DNA of 42,994 nucleotides from Pelagibacterales bacterium SAG-MED28 (GTDB lineage Bacteria; Pseudomonadota; Alphaproteobacteria; Pelagibacterales; Pelagibacteraceae): contig JACWDY010000008.1 of NCBI GenBank assembly GCA_014653835.1, forward strand, positions 1-42,994, given 5' to 3'. Shown one piece after another: positions 17,612 through 25,195 of this stretch. The translations under genes were made by a program, and so were the position numbers. The stretch's first letter is position 1; each line of letters starts with the position of its first letter. The notes under the pieces were generated by a model, which had not been told where the DNA came from, searched no databases, and worked only from the letters and a program-made list of their open reading frames with translations.

Positions 17612-17932
17612 ATGACTAATTTTTCTGACATGTTATCAAAAGCAAAAGCCATGCAAGAGAAAATGAAAGAGGCTCAAGATCAAATTAAAAAAATTGAGGT
17701 TGAAGGAGAGTCTGGAGGTAACCTTGTCAAAGTAATTTTATCAGGAGATTATGAACTGAAATCAATAACGATTAGTGATGCAGCGAAAAAAGAGAGCCAA
17801 GAAATAATAAATGATTTAATAATTGCTGCCTACAATAACGCTAAAGAAAATCTTAAAAAGAAATCTGCAGAAGAATTATCTAAAGCAACAGGTGGACTTA
17901 ACTTACCTCCAGATTTCAAACTTCCTTTCTAA
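17612..17932 (+). CDS. ybaB: Nucleoid-associated protein YbaB/EbfC
   Basis: Small dimeric DNA-binding protein found between dnaX and recR in most bacteria. The 106 residues hold the long basic N-terminal helix (MLSKAKAMQEKMKEAQDQIK) and a core ending in the conserved GGLNLPPDFKLPF. It abuts dnaX and shares one base with recR. Its role in repair or chromosome packing is known only in outline. Confidence 0.94.
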   Translation: MTNFSDMLSKAKAMQEKMKEAQDQIKKIEVEGESGGNLVKVILSGDYELKSITISDAAKKESQEIINDLIIAAYNNAKENLKKKSAEELSKATGGLNLPPDFKLPF

Positions 17933-18537
17933 TGGATAATGAAATTCCAGAAATCAACGAATTAATTCAGCAATTTTCTAAATTACCTGGTTTGGGACCT
18001 AAATCTGCAAAAAGAATTATTCTAAAATTAATCAATAATAAAGATAATATGGTGAAACCCTTAGCTAAATCTTTAGCTCAAGTTTATAAAAAAGTAGTTA
18101 GATGTGTTGATTGTGGAAATTTAAAAATTATAGATAAAATTTGCATTTGTTCTTCTGATAATTCCTACGATAAAATTTGTGTCGTTGAAAACCTTGCTGA
18201 TATGTGGGTAATAGACTCTGCTAATATTTACAAAGGCCATTACCACATCCTAGGTGGAACATTAAATTCTAATGAAAACTATGAACAAAAAAATCTTTTA
18301 ATTGAGTCGCTTGTAAAAAGAATAAAAAAAAACAATCTCAAAGAGGTAATTATTGCAACAAGTGCTACTGTTGAAGGGCAAACTACTGCACATTATATCG
18401 AAGATACCATTAAAAATGATAAGTTAAAAATTACAAAATTAGCTCAAGGCTTACCGGTTGGCGGAGAGATTGAACAATTAGATGATGGAACTTTGTTTTC
18501 AGCTTTTAAAAATAGAGTGCCTGTAACTGAAAGTTAA
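17932..18537 (+). CDS. recR: Recombination mediator RecR
   Basis: Works with RecO (and RecF) to load RecA at gaps and lesions. The 201-residue protein has an N-terminal helix-hairpin-helix ([17 protein letters not shown]), a four-cysteine zinc site at [16 protein letters not shown], a Toprim domain starting near [12 protein letters not shown], and the Walker-B-like C-terminal end. It shares one base with ybaB, and its last 4 bases overlap the convergent malate synthase gene. Confidence 0.95.
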   Translation: MDNEIPEINELIQQFSKLPGLGPKSAKRIILKLINNKDNMVKPLAKSLAQVYKKVVRCVDCGNLKIIDKICICSSDNSYDKICVVENLADMWVIDSANIYKGHYHILGGTLNSNENYEQKNLLIESLVKRIKKNNLKEVIIATSATVEGQTTAHYIEDTIKNDKLKITKLAQGLPVGGEIEQLDDGTLFSAFKNRVPVTES

Positions 18538-20678
18538 TTAGAAGCTTTTCTTTCTAATCTTTTTTGATGTAATAAAGGTTCTGTATAACCTGAGGGCTGT
18601 ACCCTTCCTTTGAAAACAAGATCGCAAGCCGCAGAAAAAGCCACTGACTTTTCAAAATTATCTGACATATTTTGATAACCTGGATCATTTTTATTTTGTG
18701 CATCTACAATTTTAGCCATTTTTTTCATTACTTCCATTACTTGATCCTTACTACAAATTCCATGGTGCAACCAATTAGCAATGTGTTGAGATGAAATTCT
18801 AAGTGTAGCTCTATCTTCCATCAAACCAACGTTATTAATATCAGGCACCTTTGAGCAACCAACACCTTGGTTAATCCATCTTACAACATAACCTAAAATT
18901 CCTTGGGCGTTGTTTTCTAATTCTCGATTAATGTCGTCTAATGCCCAGTTAGGTCTATCTGCTTTTGGAATTTCTAGAATATCCTCTAGTTTAGCTTTAC
19001 TTCGTGATTTAATTTTATTTTGTTCATCAAAAACATTTACTTTGTGATAGTGCATTGAATGCAACGTTGCTGCTGTTGGTGAAGGAACCCATGCACAATT
19101 TGCACCTGATTTAGGGTGACCAATTTTTTGTTCCATCATGTTTGCCATTTGATCCGGCATAGCCCACATACCTTTTCCTATTTGAGCTTTACCCGAAAAA
19201 CCACAATTTAATCCAATATCAACATTCCAATTTTCATAAGTCCCAAGCCAAGTTGATTTTTTCATATCTCCTTTAAATATCATAGGACCTGCCTCAAAAG
19301 ATGTGTGCATTTCATCTCCAGTTCGATCTAAGAAACCAGTATTAATAAAAACAATTCTATTCTTAACTTGTCTAATACACTCTTTTAAATTAACCGTAGT
19401 CCTTCTTTCTTCATCCATAATTCCAACCTTAATTGAAAACTTTTTTATACCTAAAACTTCTTCAACTTTTTCAAAAAGAGTATTTGTAAAAGACACTTCT
19501 TCTGGTCCGTGCATTTTTGGTTTTACAATATAAACAGAACCAGTCCGGGAATTCTTTTTATTTTTAAAATCATGAAGAGCACACATTGTGGAAAAAAAAG
19601 CGTCCATTATTCCTTCAGGTATTTCTGAACCATCTTTTAACAGAATAGCTGGATTGGTCATTAAATGACCTACGTTTCTATTTAATAAAAGTGCTCTCCC
19701 GTGAAGAGAAATTTTTTCTCCGTCTCGAGAAGTATAATTTCGATCAGAATTTAATTTTCTTACAAATTTTTTTCCATTTTTTTCCACATTAGCCGTGAGA
19801 TCTCCCTTCATCAGACCGAGCCAATTACGATAACATTTAACTTTATCCCCTGCGTCAACAGCTGCAACTGAATCTTCATTATCAACGATAGTTGAAATTG
19901 CTGATTCAACTACAACATCTGAAATTGAAGCTTTATCTAATTTTCCTACCATATGATTTGGATCCATTGAAATTTCTATATGAAGGTTATTGTTTTTAAT
20001 TAAGATTGAACTAAGTTTTCCATTTTTTTCATTAAAAGCTACAAATTGATTTTTATTTTCTAGATTTTTTTCGTCTTTATCGTTTAAAAATATTAAATCT
20101 TTATTTTTAATTTTAATTTCAGATATCTCACTCCAGTTTAAACCATCAATAGGCACACTTTCATCCAAAAATTTTTTAACATAAGTGATTACATTTTTTG
20201 CTTTTTCCTTATTAAATTCTTTTCCTTTATCTCCAGGGATTACATCGGTTCCGTACAAAGCATCATAAAGACTACCCCATCTTGCATTAGCAGCGTTTAA
20301 AGCGTACCTAGCATTATCTACCGGCACAACAAGTTGTGGACCTGCAATTGAAGCAATCTCACTATCAACGTTAGTAGTTTCAATATTAAAATCCTCTTTT
20401 TCCTCAACAATATAAGAAATTGATTTTAAAAATTCAGTGTATTCTTTCTTGTTTAGCTCTTTACCTTTGTTTTTTTTATGCCAATTATCAATCTGTTTTT
20501 GAATAGTTTCTCTTTTTTCAATCAATCTTTTATTTATAGGGGCAAGTTCATTAACGGTTTTTTCGAAACCATCCCAAAATTTGTCAGTTTGAATATCTGT
20601 CCCAGGTATGATTTCTTTATTAACGAAATCAAATAATATGGAACTAATTTTAAGGCCTTTTTTCTCAATAAAACTCAT
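18534..20678 (-). CDS. glcB: Malate synthase G
   Basis: Condenses glyoxylate and acetyl-CoA to malate. The 714-residue length and the opening [20 protein letters not shown] fit form G. Recognisable parts are the stretch around [21 protein letters not shown], the magnesium/active-site region [15 protein letters not shown] and the C-terminal [12 protein letters not shown]. It can serve the glyoxylate shunt or growth on glycolate; isocitrate lyase is not in the window. It diverges from accA, with only 58 bases between start codons. That is too short for the glycine riboswitch reported before malate synthase in Pelagibacter, and I see no riboswitch core there. Confidence 0.96.
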   Translation of the reverse strand: MSFIEKKGLKISSILFDFVNKEIIPGTDIQTDKFWDGFEKTVNELAPINKRLIEKRETIQKQIDNWHKKNKGKELNKKEYTEFLKSISYIVEEKEDFNIETTNVDSEIASIAGPQLVVPVDNARYALNAANARWGSLYDALYGTDVIPGDKGKEFNKEKAKNVITYVKKFLDESVPIDGLNWSEISEIKIKNKDLIFLNDKDEKNLENKNQFVAFNEKNGKLSSILIKNNNLHIEISMDPNHMVGKLDKASISDVVVESAISTIVDNEDSVAAVDAGDKVKCYRNWLGLMKGDLTANVEKNGKKFVRKLNSDRNYTSRDGEKISLHGRALLLNRNVGHLMTNPAILLKDGSEIPEGIMDAFFSTMCALHDFKNKKNSRTGSVYIVKPKMHGPEEVSFTNTLFEKVEEVLGIKKFSIKVGIMDEERRTTVNLKECIRQVKNRIVFINTGFLDRTGDEMHTSFEAGPMIFKGDMKKSTWLGTYENWNVDIGLNCGFSGKAQIGKGMWAMPDQMANMMEQKIGHPKSGANCAWVPSPTAATLHSMHYHKVNVFDEQNKIKSRSKAKLEDILEIPKADRPNWALDDINRELENNAQGILGYVVRWINQGVGCSKVPDINNVGLMEDRATLRISSQHIANWLHHGICSKDQVMEVMKKMAKIVDAQNKNDPGYQNMSDNFEKSVAFSAACDLVFKGRVQPSGYTEPLLHQKRLERKASN

Positions 20679-20736
20679 AATGTACCGTTCTTTACATTTT
20701 ATTATAATACATTAATAGTAGCATTATTAACTCAAT

Positions 20737-21843
20737 ATGAAAAATTATTTAGATTTTGAGAAAGAAGTAAAGTCGCTTGAGCAAGAAGTAGACGGTTTAA
20801 AAAGCCCTTTTGGTTCTGAAGGCATTTCAGAAGTCGATACACAAAAAATTAAAAAAACTCAAAATGAAATAAATGAAAAACTCAAAGAGACATATGCTAA
20901 CCTAAATAGTTGGCAACGAACTCAAGTTGCAAGGCACGAAGATAGACCTAAAGCAAATTTTTATATTAAAAAAATTTTCTCTCAATTTACATTATTATCC
21001 GGTGATCGTTATTTTGGTGATGATAAATCTGTTATTGCAGGGTTTGGATTAATCGATAACAATTCTGTTTTAGTTATTGGTCAAGAAAAAGGTGAAGATC
21101 TAAATAGTAGAATTGAAAGAAATTTTGGAATGATGAGACCGGAAGGTTATAGAAAATGTATAAGATTAATGAAGTTAGCAGATCGTTTTCAAATTCCTGT
21201 CGTAAGTTTTATAGATACACCTGGAGCTTATCCTGGTTTAGGAGCTGAGCAAAGAGGGCAAGCTTCTGCTATTGCGAATTCAATAGAGTGTAGCATGTCA
21301 TTAACTGTTCCAAATATTTCAATCATCATTGGTGAAGGTGGATCAGGAGGCGCAATTGCTTTAGCTTCATCAAATAAAGTCATCATGTTAGAAAATTCTA
21401 TTTACTCAGTAATTTCTCCCGAGGGATGTGCATCCATACTATGGCGTGATCCAAGTAAGTCTTTACAAGCAGCTGAGGCCATGAAACTCACAGCAAAAGA
21501 TTTATTAAAACTAGGAGTTATTGATGAGATAGTCCCTGAACCTCTTGGCGGGGCTCATAGAGATCCTGAAAGTATTGCTGTAGATATTAAGCATGCAATC
21601 ACAAAAAATCTTAAAAGTTTTGAAAACTTTAGTAAAGAAGAAATTTATGATCATAGGAAAGCAAAATTTCTACAAATCGGAAGAGATCAAGGATTTAGCA
21701 AATCTACTAATCTTGAAGGAGGTGGATTAAGTTATAATGAGTCTAATATGCAAAAATTAGTATCTCACATTAGCAAAAATAAACTAATTTACGGTGGAAT
21801 TGGCCTACTAGCAATGACTAGCTTAATTGCCCTTTTATTTTAG
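20737..21843 (+). CDS. accA: Acetyl-CoA carboxylase carboxyltransferase alpha subunit with C-terminal membrane tail
   Basis: Part of the carboxyltransferase that makes malonyl-CoA for fatty acid synthesis. The conserved core has RPEGYRKCIRLMKLADRF, DTPGAYPGLGAEQRGQ, GEGGSGGAIALA and SVISPEGCASILWRD. Family members end near residue 317-320. This one is 368 residues, with a hydrophilic linker of about 30 residues and then some 20 hydrophobic residues at the very end (KLIYGGIGLLAMTSLIALLF), like a tail anchor. The beta subunit accD is not nearby. A TATAAT at 20703-20708 could be part of its promoter. A weak hairpin at 21846-21864 follows the stop. Confidence 0.94.
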   Translation: MKNYLDFEKEVKSLEQEVDGLKSPFGSEGISEVDTQKIKKTQNEINEKLKETYANLNSWQRTQVARHEDRPKANFYIKKIFSQFTLLSGDRYFGDDKSVIAGFGLIDNNSVLVIGQEKGEDLNSRIERNFGMMRPEGYRKCIRLMKLADRFQIPVVSFIDTPGAYPGLGAEQRGQASAIANSIECSMSLTVPNISIIIGEGGSGGAIALASSNKVIMLENSIYSVISPEGCASILWRDPSKSLQAAEAMKLTAKDLLKLGVIDEIVPEPLGGAHRDPESIAVDIKHAITKNLKSFENFSKEEIYDHRKAKFLQIGRDQGFSKSTNLEGGGLSYNESNMQKLVSHISKNKLIYGGIGLLAMTSLIALLF

Positions 21844-21924
21844 CCATTGTTGCAAAAAAACAATCAATTTAAATAGTTTTTTCTTCTATTGACTTTCACT
21901 AATCAAATCTATTTAAGGTTCAAA

Positions 21925-21945
21925 TAACTAATCTTTGATTAGTTA
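21925..21945 (+). promoter_or_regulatory. Perfect hairpin in the leader of the first cold-shock gene
   Basis: TAACTAATC, a three-base TTT loop and GATTAGTTA form a perfect nine-pair stem ending 31 bases before the ATG. A TTGACT (21889-21894) and TATTTA (21910-21915) upstream could be the promoter, though the 15-base spacing is short, which would place the hairpin in the 5' leader. It may act as an RNA structure or as a DNA operator. Confidence 0.5.
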
Positions 21946-21976
21946 AAGTTAATAATAATAAGGAAAAATAAATAAT

Positions 21977-22189
21977 ATGAGTACACTAAAAGGTAAAGTT
22001 AAGTGGTTCAATGGCACTAAAGGATATGGTTTCATTGAAAGAGAAGACAAAGAAAAAGACGTGTTCGTTCATTCTTCAGCTGTTAGAGACGCAGGTTTAA
22101 AATATTTAAACGAAGGTGATGAGTTAACGTTTGAAGTGGAGAGCACGGAAAAAGGTCCTTCAGCAGTAAAACTGCAGAAAACATCTTAA
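21977..22189 (+). CDS. cspA: Cold-shock protein, CspA family (copy 1)
   Basis: RNA/DNA chaperone with a single cold-shock domain, 70 residues. RNP1 is seen as KGYGFI and RNP2 as DVFVH, with aromatic residues for stacking on nucleic acid. An A-rich leader with an AAGGA site precedes the ATG. A second copy follows 132 bases later with 60 or more residues the same. The first 50 or so coding bases are identical in both, which suggests recent duplication or gene conversion. The protein is compact and basic-acidic balanced, with no extra domain. Confidence 0.95.
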   Translation: MSTLKGKVKWFNGTKGYGFIEREDKEKDVFVHSSAVRDAGLKYLNEGDELTFEVESTEKGPSAVKLQKTS

Positions 22190-22212
22190 TCTAAATTTCC
22201 TAAATCGAAAAT

Positions 22213-22252
22213 TATTGGGACATAACTTAAGAAATATGGTTTAGTCCCAATA
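22213..22252 (+). terminator. Hairpin after cold-shock copy 1
   Basis: TATTGGGAC (22213-22221) pairs with GTCCCAATA (22244-22252), and an inner AAC/GTT pairing is possible. The core GGGACATAACTT recurs after copy 2. No clear U-run follows, so it may be a 3'-end stabiliser rather than a strict terminator. Confidence 0.55.
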
Positions 22253-22264
22253 TTAAAGTAAGAT

Positions 22265-22288
22265 TGCGTTTTCTAAATAGATTACGCA
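22265..22288 (+). promoter_or_regulatory. Hairpin in the leader of the second cold-shock gene
   Basis: TGCGT-TT-TCTA and TAGA-TT-ACGCA form a symmetrical inverted repeat with a two-by-two T loop in the middle. It ends 33 bases before the ATG, almost the same distance as the hairpin of copy 1, though the sequences differ. The remaining leader is A/C-rich and looks unstructured. Confidence 0.5.
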
Positions 22289-22321
22289 TTAATAACAACA
22301 ACAAGAAAGAAAACAATAAAC

Positions 22322-22531
22322 ATGAGTACACTAAAAGGTAAAGTTAAGTGGTTCAATGGCACTAAAGGATATGGCTTCATTGAAAGAGAAGACAAAGAAA
22401 AAGACGTATTCGTTCATTCCTCAGCTGTAAAAGAGGCTGGTTTAAATTATTTAAACGAAGGTGATGAGTTAACGTTTGAAGTTGAAAGCGGAGACAAAGG
22501 TCCTTCAGCAGTAAAATTGCAGAAAGCTTAA
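22322..22531 (+). CDS. cspA: Cold-shock protein, CspA family (copy 2)
   Basis: Second single-domain cold-shock protein, 69 residues, with KGYGFI and DVFVH intact. It differs from copy 1 at a few places, for example KEAGLNYL for RDAGLKYL and a slightly shorter end (KLQKA). Both copies keep a leader hairpin and a related 3' hairpin, so each looks like a full expression unit. They could be cotranscribed or separately controlled; sequence does not decide. Confidence 0.95.
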   Translation: MSTLKGKVKWFNGTKGYGFIEREDKEKDVFVHSSAVKEAGLNYLNEGDELTFEVESGDKGPSAVKLQKA

Positions 22532-22557
22532 ATCTTATTTCTTAATCAAAAATTATC

Positions 22558-22595
22558 GGGACATAACTTTAATAATTTTGTTCTGTCCCTTTAAT
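22558..22595 (+). terminator. Hairpin after cold-shock copy 2
   Basis: GGGACA (22558-22563) pairs with TGTCCC (22584-22589), with an inner AAC/GTT pairing and a following CTTTAATTTTT. The 5' arm repeats the GGGACATAACTT found after copy 1. The T-rich tail makes it a fair terminator. Confidence 0.6.
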
Positions 22596-22639
22596 TTTTC
22601 CTTGAAAAAGACACAATTATTTCTTAGATAATTAGATAT

Positions 22640-22717
22640 GATTATAAAAAAGAAAATTTCTACTCTAAAAGCACATTCTCACAGAATGCATGCTAGGCTA
22701 TTGCTTAGCTTATAATC
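22640..22717 (+). other. Possible structured RNA or leader element of unknown kind
   Basis: This part of the 232-base spacer before tRNA-His can fold as a three-way junction. The closing stem is GATTATAA/TTATAATC (22640-22647 with 22710-22717). One hairpin is CATTCT/AGAATG (22674-22679 with 22683-22688). The other is GCTAGGC/GCTTAGC with a four-base loop (22692-22698 with 22703-22709). It matches no RNA family I recognise. The 3' part overlaps a possible tRNA promoter, so the fold may be chance in A/T-rich DNA. Confidence 0.3.
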
Positions 22718-22730
22718 AAATATATATAAA
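22701..22730 (+). promoter_or_regulatory. Possible promoter of tRNA-His / hisS
   Basis: TTGCTT (22701-22706) and TATAAA (22725-22730) are 18 bases apart and would start transcription roughly 27 bases before the tRNA. The region is A/T-rich, so the match is only suggestive. Confidence 0.35.
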
Positions 22731-22763
22731 TTTAATAAAAATTAGGATAAAAACAAAAAGGAT

Positions 22764-22840
22764 GCAGTAGTAGCTCAGTTGGTTAGAGCACTAGTTTGTG
22801 GAACTAGGGGTCGGTGGTTCGAATCCACCCTACTGTACCA
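22764..22840 (+). tRNA. tRNA-His (GTG anticodon), lacking G-1
   Basis: A full 77-base cloverleaf with encoded CCA. The acceptor arm GCAGTAG pairs with CTACTGT, ending in a G1-U72 wobble. The anticodon stem CTAGT/ACTAG holds loop TTGTGGA (anticodon GTG), and the T arm is GGTGG-TTCGAAT-CCACC. The base before position 1 is T, not G, and the discriminator is A73. Nearly all other tRNA-His have G-1 and C73. The derived state is known in part of the alphaproteobacteria and goes with a divergent HisRS, which is encoded five bases downstream here. Confidence 0.97.
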
Positions 22841-22845
22841 AAAAA

Positions 22846-24180
22846 ATGACTAAAGAAAAAAATAACAAACCATCAAAAGATCTTCCATTAGGGTTTGTAG
22901 ACAGGCAAGAAAAAGAACTACTCTTACGAGATTTTATAATTTCTAATATTAAAGAAGTTATGATTAAGTATGGTTTTCAGTATCTTGAAACACCAAGTTT
23001 TGAGTATTCAGATAGTATTGGAAAATTCTTACCTGACAAAGATAGACCGGACGAAGGTGTCTTTTCATTTAAAGATGAAAATAAATGGTTGTCTTTGAGA
23101 TATGATCTTACAGCTCCATTAGCTAGGTACGTTGCTAAAAATTATTTAGAAATTCCAAAACCATTTAAAAGATATCAGCTAGGAACTGTTTGGAGAAACG
23201 AAAAACCAGGACCTGGAAGATTTAGAGAATTTTTACAATTTGATGCGGATTTTGTAGGAACTGATAGCCTGCAAGCAGATGCAGAGTTGTGCGTTATGAT
23301 CTCAGAAATTCTTGAAAAATGTGGTCTGAGTAAGTCAGAATATATTATTAAAATGTCTTCAAGAAAAATAACAGACGAATTATTTAAAAAGATAAATATA
23401 AATGAAAATCAACAAAAACTTACAGCTTTAAGAGCTCTAGATAAAATAGATCGATTAGGCTGGGAAGGCGTCAAACAATTACTTGGTGAAGGAAGAAAAG
23501 ATAAATCAGGAGATTTCACAAAAGGGGCAAATTTAAGTTCACAAAACATAGAAATTATAGAAAATGAATTAAAGAAAAACATTCCTGAAACAGAAGATTT
23601 AAAAGAGATTTTAAAAATTTTTAGAGATTATAATTTTGATAATTTTGAATTTGACCCCTCAATTATAAGGGGACTTGAATATTATACTGGTGCAATATTT
23701 GAGGTTAATTTAAAATTTGATGTAACAAATAATAAAGGACAAGTAATTCAATTTGGTTCTATCGGGGGCGGAGGAAGATATGACAACTTGGTCAATAACT
23801 TTGGCAACTTCGATGCACCAGCGACTGGTATCTCAATAGGTTTAGATCGATTAGTTTATGCTTTAATGCAAAAAAAAGAATTTAAAGTCAGACAATCAAA
23901 ACCGGTTGTTATTTGTGTTTTTGATAAAAATTCAATGAAAGAATATGTTGGTTTACAAACTATATTAAGAAAATCTGGTGTTAGCACTGAGATTTATCCT
24001 GGAGAAAATAAATTAAAAAAACAAATGGAATATGCAAATAAAATTAAATCTCCTGCTGTCATTTTATACGGTGAAGATGAAATTAAATCAGGAAAACCAA
24101 CTTTAAGAAATTTAAGTTCTGGTAAGGAAAAAACAATTGAAATGAAAGAATTAGTTAATGAAATCAAAAAAATTATCTGA
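22846..24180 (+). CDS. hisS: Histidyl-tRNA synthetase, divergent alphaproteobacterial type
   Basis: Charges tRNA-His. The ATG at 22846 is used because an upstream in-frame start at 22798 lies inside the tRNA. The 444 residues show class II motif 2 as WRNEKPGPGRFREFLQFDAD, the His-specific peptides RGLEYYTGAIFEV and GGGGRYDNL, and a C-terminal anticodon domain. The motif 2 loop differs from the usual bacterial FRHERPQKGRYRQFHQ. It resembles the HisRS group that accepts tRNA-His without G-1. Only five bases separate it from the tRNA, so there is no room for a ribosome site outside the tRNA. Its end overlaps hisZ by 23 bases. Confidence 0.95.
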   Translation: MTKEKNNKPSKDLPLGFVDRQEKELLLRDFIISNIKEVMIKYGFQYLETPSFEYSDSIGKFLPDKDRPDEGVFSFKDENKWLSLRYDLTAPLARYVAKNYLEIPKPFKRYQLGTVWRNEKPGPGRFREFLQFDADFVGTDSLQADAELCVMISEILEKCGLSKSEYIIKMSSRKITDELFKKININENQQKLTALRALDKIDRLGWEGVKQLLGEGRKDKSGDFTKGANLSSQNIEIIENELKKNIPETEDLKEILKIFRDYNFDNFEFDPSIIRGLEYYTGAIFEVNLKFDVTNNKGQVIQFGSIGGGGRYDNLVNNFGNFDAPATGISIGLDRLVYALMQKKEFKVRQSKPVVICVFDKNSMKEYVGLQTILRKSGVSTEIYPGENKLKKQMEYANKIKSPAVILYGEDEIKSGKPTLRNLSSGKEKTIEMKELVNEIKKII

Positions 24181-25195
24181 AGTTATAATAAAAAATTTTA
24201 AGAGCAATGGTTTTGTTTTATCAGAACCTGACGTATTGCTAGACTCGGAATATATTATAGAAAGATCAGGAGAAAAATTTAGAAGTTCCATGCTCACTTT
24301 TGAAAATGAAGATGGAAAAACCATGTGTTTAAGACCTGATCTAACCGTTGCGTCTTGCATTAATTATTTGAAAAAAAAAACTAATTCAAAAATTTACTAT
24401 TCTGGGCAAGCATACAGAAGATCTAATAATAAAAATTCAAGTTTTATCAATGAACAATTAGGGATTGAAATTTTAGGTTCAAAAAATCAAATTCAAGATG
24501 ATTTCAAAATAATTAGTACAATTTTAAGTTCTGCTAAAAAGATTAAAAACAAAAAGATAAAAGTCAGAGTAGGAGATATCAGTTTATTTAAAAATTTAAT
24601 CAATGCTCTTGATATGCCTGAAAGATGGAAGTTAAGACTTATACGACACTTTTGGAGACCCAATTATTTTGAAGAACTTTTGAAACGACTTGAAAAAAAT
24701 ACAGATATTGGCGCAATCACTTTTGATACTGATAAGGAAAAGTTTTATGAAATGAAAAAAATGGACCAAGACAAAGTAGTTGCAGGAAGGTCAATATCAG
24801 AAATTTTAAATAGATTTAGTAAAAAGATAAAAGATCCAAGATCTTTTAGCGACGGCAAGCAAATTGTTAAGATTATTAAATCTTTTCTTAAGATAAATTG
24901 TAAACTATCAAAGCTTGATGAAACATTATTAGAATTTGCAAAAAAGAATAATCTTAAAAAAAATATTTTCAAAGAATTAAAATCTATTCAAAATTTGAAA
25001 AAACTAAAACAAGATGTAAATTTTATTGCAAACTTTGGTAGGGAAGTTGAGTTTTATACTGGAATTGTATTTGAGGTATTTTCAGGAACCAAAGAAATTG
25101 CGAGAGGCGGACGTTATAATGATTTACTCAAAAGTTTAGGAGCGAAAAAAAAAATTCCAGCTGTTGGTGCAGCAATTAATTTAAAAAATCTATGA
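24158..25195 (+). CDS. hisZ: ATP phosphoribosyltransferase regulatory subunit HisZ
   Basis: A catalytically retired HisRS relative that pairs with short HisG and gives histidine feedback control. The 345-residue protein has the class II core, with LRPDLTVASCINY and QLGIEILGSK, and near its end FYTGIVFEVFS and ARGGRYNDLLK, echoing the HisRS peptides. It lacks the C-terminal anticodon-binding domain. It starts 23 bases inside hisS and overlaps hisG by 4 bases, so synthetase, regulator and enzyme are translated as a coupled set. Confidence 0.92.
   Translation: MKSKKLSEVIIKNFKSNGFVLSEPDVLLDSEYIIERSGEKFRSSMLTFENEDGKTMCLRPDLTVASCINYLKKKTNSKIYYSGQAYRRSNNKNSSFINEQLGIEILGSKNQIQDDFKIISTILSSAKKIKNKKIKVRVGDISLFKNLINALDMPERWKLRLIRHFWRPNYFEELLKRLEKNTDIGAITFDTDKEKFYEMKKMDQDKVVAGRSISEILNRFSKKIKDPRSFSDGKQIVKIIKSFLKINCKLSKLDETLLEFAKKNNLKKNIFKELKSIQNLKKLKQDVNFIANFGREVEFYTGIVFEVFSGTKEIARGGRYNDLLKSLGAKKKIPAVGAAINLKNL

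Noticed and set aside
21844-21976. Riboswitch before the first cold-shock gene
   Set aside because: Apart from the simple hairpin no multi-stem fold or known ligand-binding core is visible.
22798-22845. Start that would extend HisS by 16 residues
   Set aside because: It lies inside tRNA-His; the extension (GVGGSNPPYCT) is the typical translation of a tRNA 3' half.
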